Source: a virus
Direction: 5' to 3' (one strand)
IMG/VR virus record: IMGVR_UViG_3300021185_003239
Location: 1-20,333 of that record
Length of the DNA: 20,333 nucleotides
Position 1 is the first letter of the stretch, and every line of letters begins with the position of its first letter. The notes beneath the pieces are model-generated. The model was not told the origin of the DNA and searched no databases. It worked only from the letters and a program-made list of their open reading frames with translations. Shown here one piece after another: positions 1-6,500 of the stretch. The position numbers were made by a program, and so were the translations under genes.

Positions 1-2
1 TA

Positions 3-179
3 GAAGATGCAGGACTTGCAGAGCTAAACATCTTGGATGGTGTTGGTGTAGAAAAGTTTGCTGAACATGCTTTTAACAAAGCACAAGAACTTGTAAGCGA
101 AATGAGCAACGGACGTTGTTGGGTTGTTAGCTGTGAGTGTGCAGAGCATGGAGCAAACAGCGCAATCTATGAACAATAA
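3..179 (+). CDS. C-terminal part of a probable QueD / 6-pyruvoyl-tetrahydropterin synthase-like enzyme (partial)
   Basis: This reading frame is open from the left edge and ends at TAA 177-179, leaving 58 visible residues. It contains VGVEKFAEHAF followed by a hydrophobic strand and then AEHGANSAIYE close to the end. In the QueD/PTPS fold, a helix after the catalytic region is followed by a C-terminal strand with a conserved Glu and a Ser-Ala-(Ile/Leu/Thr)-Tyr-like ending. The 'EHGANSAIY' ending is one I recall from phage members of this family. These enzymes make 6-carboxy-tetrahydropterin, a precursor of preQ0 and queuosine. Several marine myophages carry preQ0 genes, either for host tRNA or for 7-deazaguanine modification of their own DNA. 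The zinc-binding histidines would lie upstream and cannot be seen. The last 11 bases overlap the start chosen for the next gene. The family call rests on the C-terminus only. Confidence 0.55.
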   Translation, partial: EDAGLAELNILDGVGVEKFAEHAFNKAQELVSEMSNGRCWVVSCECAEHGANSAIYEQ

Positions 180-873
180 CTATGTAGCATGTTTAAAATG
201 GGGAGATAAGTATTCTCCTGATTATGTAAATAGATTACATAGCATGGTTAGTAGGCATTGTACTATTGACCATGAATTTATTTGTTTTACAGAAAACACA
301 ACCGGGTTAAATAAAAATATAACAACAATGCCACTGCCAAAAATACGTACACAAGGCTGGTGGTTCAAGCCTATGTTTGTTGGTAATGAATTAGGATTGC
401 GTGGAACACTTTTATTTTTAGATTTAGATGTAATAGTGTTTAACAACATTAATAAATTATTCAAGCACGATCCAGACAAGTTTTTAATTTGTAGAGATTT
501 TAATCGTAGTATTAGACACAATTGGGATAGAATGAACAGCAGTGTGTTTAGAACTCCAATTGGAAAATATGATGCAAAATGGCAACATTTTAAAAACAAC
601 ATTAATGCCGAAACAGCACGTTTTAAAGGCGACCAAGATTGGATGTTTCAACACATACGAGATCATCAGTTTTGGCCAGACGAATGGGTAATGAGCTACA
701 AATGGGAAATGCGAGACAGACGTGATTTAGCTATAGATTCAAAAACACGCAAACGTAATTTTACAGTTGATGCACCTCCGAGGATAAAACCTAACACTAG
801 CATTGCAGTGTTTCATGGAGATCCTAACCCAGGAGATGCAAATGACAGTTGGGTAAAGGAACATTGGCAATGA
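169..873 (+). CDS. Small glycosyltransferase-like protein with DxD motif
   Basis: A 234-residue protein if started at ATG 169. That start gives the natural N-terminus MNNNYVACLKWGDKY, with a beta strand directly after it, and a GGAG sequence lies upstream. Longer starts at TTG 124 or ATG 148 run further into the preceding gene. Residues 80-90 read TLLFLDLDVIV, where D85-L-D87 is the DxD metal and nucleotide-sugar motif expected of GT-A folds. Later family-like blocks are GDQDWMF (154-160) and FHGDPNPGD (215-223). It probably transfers a sugar from a nucleotide-sugar donor, but the acceptor (phage DNA, virion protein or host envelope glycan) cannot be read from the sequence. There is no signal peptide or membrane segment, so it should act in the cytoplasm. 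It overlaps the next gene by ATGA. Confidence 0.75.
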   Translation: MNNNYVACLKWGDKYSPDYVNRLHSMVSRHCTIDHEFICFTENTTGLNKNITTMPLPKIRTQGWWFKPMFVGNELGLRGTLLFLDLDVIVFNNINKLFKHDPDKFLICRDFNRSIRHNWDRMNSSVFRTPIGKYDAKWQHFKNNINAETARFKGDQDWMFQHIRDHQFWPDEWVMSYKWEMRDRRDLAIDSKTRKRNFTVDAPPRIKPNTSIAVFHGDPNPGDANDSWVKEHWQ

Positions 874-1082
874 CAACAACTAACATTTATGTAGTACATA
901 CCTACAATAAAACTAAACAACAATCAAACTATAGATATCACGGAGTTTATAGCAGTAAAGAACTTGCTGATGCTGCGGGTAAAGAATACTGCGAAACATG
1001 GGGCGAAGATACACTATGTCATACAGTAAATATAAGTGCATTGGATGATATCATTAATGGTGTACACAAGAGTGAGCTTTAG
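870..1082 (+). CDS. Small hypothetical protein (70 aa)
   Basis: I place the start at ATG 870, which overlaps the glycosyltransferase stop (ATGA) and has AAAGGA at 855-860 as ribosome binding site. A longer version from GTG 849 would sit inside the upstream gene. The product begins MTTTNIYVVHTY, continues with a YHGVYSSKELADAA segment, and ends acidic. A short strand, then 'GVYSS..LA..A' and a second strand near 'TVNISALDD', is a layout seen in small phage proteins of unknown function (DUF7336-like in outline, a weak resemblance from memory). No catalytic motif, metal site or membrane segment is visible. The overlap suggests it is translated together with the glycosyltransferase. Function unknown. 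Confidence 0.65.
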   Translation: MTTTNIYVVHTYNKTKQQSNYRYHGVYSSKELADAAGKEYCETWGEDTLCHTVNISALDDIINGVHKSEL

Positions 1083-1085
1083 GTG

Positions 1086-1114
1086 TTGACAACTGCTACA
1101 CTCTGTAGTATAGT
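1086..1114 (+). promoter_or_regulatory. Sigma70-type promoter upstream of the small ORF and uvdE
   Basis: TTGACA at 1086-1091 and TATAGT at 1109-1114 are separated by exactly 17 bases. This is a perfect -35 hexamer, optimal spacing and a -10 that differs from TATAAT only at position 5. The predicted start of transcription is about 1121, which is the first base of the ATG of the next ORF. The promoter begins 4 bases after the preceding stop. In T4-like phages, host-type promoters of this strength serve early genes, which fits a DNA repair gene downstream. Confidence 0.65.
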
Positions 1115-1120
1115 TATAGC

Positions 1121-1294
1121 ATGATTAGAACTTATATGATGTATGCAGGTCTTACTTTTCTCGGCTACGAGTACGGCGAGACCGAAGAAGCAGTGGTTTT
1201 TAGGACTGTGGGCAAGTTTGGTCCTCCTCAAAACTGGAACGAAACAGAATACAAGGCACAACTTATCAAGGTGCCAGAACTGGAAAAGGTATGA
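1121..1294 (+). CDS. Small hypothetical protein upstream of uvdE (57 aa)
   Basis: An open frame runs from ATG 1121 to TGA 1292-1294, giving 57 residues that begin MIRTYMMYAG and end VPELEKV. Its stop overlaps the uvdE ATG at 1291 (ATGA), the usual coupling in this genome, which supports its being real. In-frame ATGs at 1136 and 1139 are alternative starts. If transcription begins at about 1121 as the upstream promoter suggests, the first ATG would be leaderless, so 1136/1139 may be more likely even though I see no clear Shine-Dalgarno sequence. The middle has an acidic stretch (GYEYGETEEA) and a VGKFGPPQNW segment. No family recognised. Codon choice is richer in G and C than in most neighbours, like the downstream gene. 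Confidence 0.5.
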   Translation: MIRTYMMYAGLTFLGYEYGETEEAVVFRTVGKFGPPQNWNETEYKAQLIKVPELEKV

Positions 1295-2379
1295 ACGATT
1301 TGAAATTTACAACATGCGGTGATTATCTTGCTGATCAGCAAGTGACCAAGCGCATTGGCTTTGCCTGTAAATATCTACACTACAAACAGAATCAACCTAA
1401 GAAACTGCTAGAAGAACTACAACGTCCACTTACTGAACGCAGTACTACAGTAGCATGGCTAAATAGACAAACAAGAGATGTTGCTGAAGAACGCATGTGG
1501 GACATTATGGTACACAATGCAGCGGCAGCTAAGAGGTTAGTAGAGTATGTGGGAAGCCTTCCTCCAGAACTTAGAATGGTCCGACTGGGTAGTAATCAAC
1601 TTCCTTGTTATACCCAGCGTGACTGGAGTTATTTTTGGCAGCGTCCTGACGTTATTGCATATGGTGAAAGAGAATATGCAAAAGTCGGTGAAGCGGCAAG
1701 AGCCCTTGATGTGCGACTATCGATGCATCCAGGACAATTCTGCGTACTCGCAAGTGACAATGACGAAATAGTAGAACGGAGCATAGAAGAATTTGAATAT
1801 CACGCCACTCTCATACGGTGGATGGGCTACGGCAAGTCCTTCCAAGACTTCAAGAACAACGTACACATCAGCGGCCGCAAAGGTCCAGCCGGTATCCGCG
1901 ACTCGCTTAAACGTCTCTCGCCAGAAGCAAGAAACACTATTACAATCGAAAACGACGAAAACAAATGGGGTCTCGAACACACGCTTGAGCTTGCAGACGA
2001 TCTCGCTTTGGTGCTAGACATACATCACCATTGGTGCAATACTAGAGGAGAATATATTCAACCCGATGACGACAGAATTAATCGTATTATTGACAGCTGG
2101 CGTGGTGTTAGGCCTGCTATGCATTATAGTGTTAGCAGAGAAGATCTTCTTACCGGTCACTCAGAAACAGAAAAACCGGACTTTGCGGCGCTTGAAGAAC
2201 AAGGATTCAAAAAAGGCAAACTAAGAGCACACAGTGATTATTGCTGGAACAGTGCTGTTAATGAATGGGCGCTGTCGCACTGGCAGTGGGCTGACATTAT
2301 GGTAGAAGCTAAGATGAAGAACTTGGCTAGTGGACAACTGTACAGCATGACTGAAGAGTCAAAACAAATGGCAGCATAA
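1291..2379 (+). CDS. uvdE: UV damage endonuclease UvdE
   Basis: A 362-residue protein, close to the length of bacterial UvdE core proteins. UvdE is a metal-dependent TIM-barrel nuclease that nicks DNA 5' of UV photoproducts and starts alternative excision repair. The family metal ligands can be read in order: H146 (SMHPGQF), H192 (NVHISG), E220 (TIEND), D243 and H246 (VLDIHHHW), H278 (AMHYS), H314 (AHSD) and E339 (MVEAK). The N-terminal RIGFACKYLHY block is also typical. It starts by ATGA overlap with the small ORF, with AAAAGG just upstream. Phage T4 uses DenV for photoproducts; here UvdE probably plays that part, useful to a virus of sunlit water. The segment 1801-1920 is much richer in G+C (68/120 by hand count) and contains GCGGCCGC, unlike the flanking DNA, which suggests relatively recent transfer. 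Confidence 0.93.
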   Translation: MNDLKFTTCGDYLADQQVTKRIGFACKYLHYKQNQPKKLLEELQRPLTERSTTVAWLNRQTRDVAEERMWDIMVHNAAAAKRLVEYVGSLPPELRMVRLGSNQLPCYTQRDWSYFWQRPDVIAYGEREYAKVGEAARALDVRLSMHPGQFCVLASDNDEIVERSIEEFEYHATLIRWMGYGKSFQDFKNNVHISGRKGPAGIRDSLKRLSPEARNTITIENDENKWGLEHTLELADDLALVLDIHHHWCNTRGEYIQPDDDRINRIIDSWRGVRPAMHYSVSREDLLTGHSETEKPDFAALEEQGFKKGKLRAHSDYCWNSAVNEWALSHWQWADIMVEAKMKNLASGQLYSMTEESKQMAA

Positions 2380-2386
2380 ATACAGC

Positions 2387-2674
2387 ATGAACTTAGCAAA
2401 GATGTACGGAGCACAATCTCCGCAGACCATTACAAAAGATAAAAATCCTAACCGTGTACTTGGCGGCCTAAAAGGCGCAGGTGTTAATAGTTTTACAATG
2501 CTAGGTGAGGATGAGCAAGAAAAACAAATTCCAACATATGCTTATGTACAAGCATTGGAAGAAAAAATCAGGCGTTTAGAACAAACAATGCTTGAACAAG
2601 ACAAACACATTAGGAAGATGAGAAATGATCAAAGAATGGATAGACAAACGGCTGAAAGAACGTTCAACCGTTGA
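2387..2674 (+). CDS. Hypothetical protein with C-terminal coiled coil (95 aa)
   Basis: The protein begins MNLAKMYGAQSP; ATG 2402 (MYGAQ...) is a possible alternative start, and neither has a strong ribosome binding site. Residues 1-48 are low in structure cues and hold a glycine-rich GGLKGAG segment at 27-32. Residues 50-90 are highly charged with leucine and isoleucine spacing (ALEEKIRRLEQTMLEQ) typical of a coiled coil, so it probably forms an oligomer. It lies 8 bases after uvdE and overlaps the next small membrane-protein gene by 50 bases. No enzyme motif is seen and no family is recognised with confidence. It may be a small virion or assembly protein, but that is only inference. Confidence 0.65.
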   Translation: MNLAKMYGAQSPQTITKDKNPNRVLGGLKGAGVNSFTMLGEDEQEKQIPTYAYVQALEEKIRRLEQTMLEQDKHIRKMRNDQRMDRQTAERTFNR

Positions 2675-2786
2675 TGGAGTACTAATGGTTGCAGCAGGCG
2701 CCGCAATCATTATTTTTTCACCTTTAACTAAACTAATTGCTTACGGTGCTATTGCATATGGTGCATACACTATTTGGCGCAATTAA
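2625..2786 (+). CDS. Small membrane protein (53 aa)
   Basis: An open frame from ATG 2625 to TAA 2784-2786, with AGGA at 2612-2615 nine bases upstream, gives a 53-residue protein. It begins MIKEWIDKRLKERS, a positively charged amphipathic start, then has two hydrophobic stretches at about residues 18-31 and 36-51 (VLMVAAGAAIIIF and a Gly/Ala/Tyr-rich segment), separated by a short SPLTK turn. This suggests a membrane hairpin with a basic cytoplasmic N-terminus. From memory, T4-like cyanophages carry small proteins of this layout that are annotated only as hypothetical. The gene overlaps the coiled-coil gene by 50 bases in another frame and its stop overlaps the end of the minus-strand zinc-ribbon gene by 4 bases. 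A holin-like or envelope role is possible but unproven. Confidence 0.65.
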   Translation: MIKEWIDKRLKERSTVDGVLMVAAGAAIIIFSPLTKLIAYGAIAYGAYTIWRN

Positions 2787-3070
2787 AGTTTACTAATAGG
2801 TATATTACTGCTGGCGCTCATGCTCCAAACTTGTTTGGCTGCTACGCCTCTTTGTTGTGCAAATACTTTAGCATCGCAGCTTTCGCATACGTGAAAGTAG
2901 TTGTTGTTTAATCGTTTAGGATCCATGCTTCCACGTGGACGAACAAACTCATTATCACAAGCATCGCATCGCAATACAACCATTGTTTTTTTACGGCAAT
3001 AGTTGTGTTGCTTTCCAAGTTTACTACGGCGCATATGCCAAGTATCAATCAAATATTCTTTTATATACAT
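2783..3070 (-). CDS. Zinc-ribbon hypothetical protein (95 aa)
   Basis: The only minus-strand gene in the window. The 95-residue product has two cysteine pairs, C35-x2-C38 (CDAC) and C62-x2-C65 (CESC), separated by 23 residues, with a FVRPRGSMDPKR segment between them. That is the arrangement of a structural zinc ribbon. The N-terminal part is basic (HMRRSKLGKQHNYCRKK), consistent with nucleic-acid binding. I recall similar short zinc-finger proteins in marine T4-like phages without assigned function; a homing-endonuclease-type HNH core is not visible. It starts at ATG 3070 with TATAAT 19 bases upstream on its strand, and converges on the small membrane-protein gene with a 4-base overlap. A small transcription or DNA-binding factor is the most natural guess. 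Confidence 0.75.
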   Translation of the reverse strand: MYIKEYLIDTWHMRRSKLGKQHNYCRKKTMVVLRCDACDNEFVRPRGSMDPKRLNNNYFHVCESCDAKVFAQQRGVAAKQVWSMSASSNIPISKL

Positions 3071-3088
3071 AACTATATTTACATAAAG

Positions 3089-3117
3089 ATTATAAAATAC
3101 AACGATAAATATTAGAA
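3089..3117 (-). promoter_or_regulatory. Minus-strand sigma70-type promoter for the zinc-ribbon gene
   Basis: On the minus strand, TATAAT occupies 3094-3089 and TTCTAA occupies 3117-3112, with 17 bases between. The -10 is perfect and the -35 is weak (3 of 6). The predicted start near 3082 leaves a leader of about 12 bases before ATG 3070. The -35 and spacer overlap the plus-strand late element at 3104-3111. Confidence 0.4.
3104..3111 (+). promoter_or_regulatory. T4-type late promoter element (GATAAATA)
   Basis: GATAAATA differs from the T4 late consensus TATAAATA only at the first base. It lies 15 bases before the ATG of the iron-sulfur carrier gene, so transcription would start near 3117, leaving AAGGA before the ATG. 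Similar elements precede three other genes in the window. Confidence 0.6.
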
Positions 3118-3126
3118 AGGAACACT

Positions 3127-3489
3127 ATGAGCATACTTACTTTAACATCAGCAGCAGAGAAACAAATCGATCTTCTAAGCGAAGAAAACGACTGCTATGG
3201 CATTACACTCAACATCAAGGGCGGCGGATGTGCTGGATTTGAATATGAATGGGGTACAGTTGCAACACCTGAAGATTTAGTAGCAGATGACGAAGTAGTA
3301 AAGACAGCAAACGGATGTGCGTTTGTAGTAGGAGCACATAGTTTAATGTTTTTAATTGGCACTGAAGTAGATTATGTAAAAAGTCTAGTTGGTGCTAACT
3401 TTGAGATTAACAATCCAAATGCGCAAAGTAGTTGTGGCTGCGGCGTAAGTGTTAATTTTGATATGGATAATTTAGTACCACAGTTTTAA
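3127..3489 (+). CDS. A-type iron-sulfur carrier protein (HesB/IscA/ErpA family)
   Basis: A 120-residue protein, slightly longer than bacterial IscA (about 107). It starts at ATG 3127 with AGAAAGGA upstream. The three family cysteines are present: C35 in GGGCAGF, and C103 and C105 in SSCGCG near the end. C23 and C64 are extra. A-type carriers bind a [2Fe-2S] or [4Fe-4S] cluster between monomers and pass it to client proteins. The body (LTLTSAAEKQI at the start, GITLNIKGGGC, then GANFEINNPNA) follows the family order without gaps, so it should be functional. It is driven by a late promoter element and lies 11 bases upstream of the giant tail-fiber gene, so it is made with virion proteins. The client is unknown: a host enzyme, the phage radical-SAM enzyme at the end of this window, or an iron site in a fiber are all possible. 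Confidence 0.9.
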   Translation: MSILTLTSAAEKQIDLLSEENDCYGITLNIKGGGCAGFEYEWGTVATPEDLVADDEVVKTANGCAFVVGAHSLMFLIGTEVDYVKSLVGANFEINNPNAQSSCGCGVSVNFDMDNLVPQF

Positions 3490-3500
3490 AGGAAGTTTAA

Positions 3501-6500
3501 ATGGCAAAAAAAGAAGTTGATATTGGTATCGAGGGCAATGACGGCACAGGCGATAGTATTCGCGAAAGTTTTCGTAAGGTAAATGATAATTTTACAGAAC
3601 TATATGCTGTATTTGGTTTAGGCGGTAGTATATCGTTTAAAAATATTGACGACACTCCAGATAGTTATTTAGGTAATGCTGGTGGAATAGTAGCAGTCAA
3701 CAGTACTGAAACTGGAATGGGCTTTTATAAGTACATCAGTGATGCGTTAGATAATGCAGATACACGTAGTGCAGGCAGAATCAACAACAGTGTTGTTGTA
3801 GAGTTTGACGATGTTGATCCATCAACTCCTGACCAAAGTGGAACAGTTAAGATTATTATCAATGATCCACATATTGAAAGAGATCCAGATCCACGTATTA
3901 CTGCTCCGGCTGATTTCCAAGGGGTGCCTGCTTACAGTGTTTCATTAAACAACGACTTGCGTAATACCAGCGGTACTGGTGCTGATATAAACACATTAGT
4001 GACTGATTGGAATACAACACATACTACACAGCCATCTATTACAACTGAAAACATTATTCCTACTATTGGCTACAACAATGATTCGTATGTAAATCTTACT
4101 GGCGATACTATGACAGGTGCGCTAGAAGTTCCTGCGGGTGCAAGTGGAGCACAAGTTCCTCGCACAGAAGAAGTAATAACTAGAGCAGGCAGTGAAGTCA
4201 ACAGACGTATGTTGGACACACTTTATTTGGCAGATCATCCTAATCCAATTGAAGGCTTTGGTACACCTAACGGTAAAGATGATTTGCAGGCTGTCACAAA
4301 ACTTTATGTAGACACTCAAGGTTATAGTAGTGCAACCAATATCTATGTTGCAACCAACGGAAACGATGAGCAAACAAGTACTCCTGCAGGACAAGAAGGC
4401 AGAGCACCGCAGTACTCATATAAAACTATCAATGCTGCAATGCGCAGAGCAGAAGAGATTATTGATTCAACTCCGTTTGAACCTGGACCATATGTACAAA
4501 CTGTGACTTATGACCAACAGTCTACTAACACAACAGTTAGTGCTAGGTCGGGTTATATAAGTTGGGCTGCTGGAGTTGAGACAACAGCAAGCACTCTAAT
4601 AGATGATAATATAAACAGTTTACAAGAAGATGTGCAAGAATATGTTGCAACAAACTATCCAGATTTAACCTACGAGATTGATATTTGTAAAAGAGATGTT
4701 GATCTTATTGTCGATAGTGTCAGACTTGATGTGCTTGCAGGTGCAACTGTAAACTATTTGTCACGCTGGGCAGGACTAAGATATAATGCAAACCCAAGTG
4801 CTGTTAAAGCAAAAACTGTACAATTAGAGGCAACGGTAGCTAGTATTGCATTAGTTCGTACAACAGTGCTTGGCCTGTTAGATAGTGAGTTATCACTAAG
4901 TGCAGGCGATCCAGTGTACGATGCATATGCTGATAGATTTACAGAAGTCATTAGTATTCTAAACGGCACACCTGTAGCCCTATCTGGTACAGGTACTGGT
5001 TATACATTTGATTTTTTAAATGGTACATATGACAGTGTTGATCAAGGTGTTGAAGGCAATAGTGATCTTATCGAAGGTAAAATTATTGTTGGTAAGACAA
5101 GTGGTGCAAAAGGTATTATTACCAACTACACAAGATCTGCAACAGGTACAACAGATAGAATTACAGTAGATTTAGTAGAACCTATTTTGTTTGAACTAGA
5201 CGAAGAATTAGAATTTGGTAATTTAACAAGAAACAACCAAGTCACTGTACGTGTTGAGAGTGGAATCTATAATGAACACATGCCTATTAAACTTCCTGAA
5301 AATGTAAGTATTAAAGGCGACGAATTTAGACGAGTAGTTTTACGTCCAAAAGCAGGTGTATCACAAAGTAAGTGGGCAAATACTTATTTCTACAGAGATG
5401 CAGTAATTGATAACCTGCCTGCTGCTTATTCTCCTATTGAAACAATTGGAAGTATAAGTGCTGCTGATCCTTTAAGACAACAAGGTACTTACAATTTAGA
5501 TAATGAACAATGGACAAGCAACGGTGACGGCGTTGAAGCTGAATTTACCGTAGTAGTAGATGGGTTTGGTGCAGTAAGTATTACAGCCACTAATTCAGGC
5601 GACGGCTTTATTGTAGGCGAAGTCATAACAATTAAAAATGATCAACTAGGAAGCGGCGCAGGTGCAGCTGATGTTTCCTTTACTATTACAGCTACTGGCG
5701 GTGGTACAACCTTTATACATCCTATCAACGGCAAAAACGGAAAATACGGATATCATTATGTGACAGACGCATCAAATGTTATTACTGTAGGCACAGATGC
5801 TGCTACCAATCCAGGTAAGTTTTCTCAAGCAGCTAGGTTGATTGAATTAAACAAAGATTTTATCATTGAAGAAACAATTGCTTACACAAATGTAAATTAT
5901 CCTGCTCCAGGATTTATCTATAATGCAGATAAATGGCGTAGAGACTATGCATTAGTAATTGATGGAATACTAGCTGATTTGCGCACAGGCGGTAGAGAAA
6001 GTACTCTTACAAATCAAAAAGAATTTTTTACACGCACGGACACTGGACAGACTACTGAACGACTAGCAGTGACACAAAATTTAATTCCTATTATTGCTCA
6101 TACGCTTACAAATGGCGATGTCAGTGCATATACACCTATAAGTGCAGAACCTGTTATAACAGATACAGATTACACACCAGAAACTGAAGCACAAACAAAT
6201 GCTACAGCATTAGTAAATTGTATTGCATTTGCATTTGATGCTAGTTATAATCCTCCGTTGAACAACAACGAAATGGATGTTCTGCTGTGTAATGATGGTA
6301 CAATTGTAAGAAACTTAACTGTACAAAGACATGGCGGCTTTATGATGGTACTTGATCCAGAAGGTCAAATCCTAACAAGATCGCCATATTGTCAAACAGG
6401 ATCAAGCTTCTCGCAATCAAAAGGCACACGCAGAAACTTTGCAGGCGGCTTGTTTATTGACGGCTATGCTGGAAACATGCCAATTACAGTTGACACAGTA

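Noticed and set aside
124-168. Longer glycosyltransferase start at TTG 124 or ATG 148
   Set aside because: It extends the overlap with the preceding gene and adds residues before a natural N-terminal strand; ATG 169 fits the family start better.
849-869. Longer start at GTG 849 for the 70-residue gene
   Set aside because: ATG 870 makes the usual ATGA overlap and has AAAGGA at proper distance.
1547-2021. Alternative frames within uvdE on both strands
   Set aside because: uvdE keeps every family metal ligand across this stretch, so the other frames are shadows of its G+C-rich codons.
2375-2382. CATAAATA as a further late promoter
   Set aside because: It overlaps the uvdE stop, and the expected transcription start (about 2388) would fall inside the next gene's ATG, so it is probably a chance match.
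2783-2830. Bidirectional terminator between the converging genes
   Set aside because: No inverted repeat with a T-run could be found by eye.
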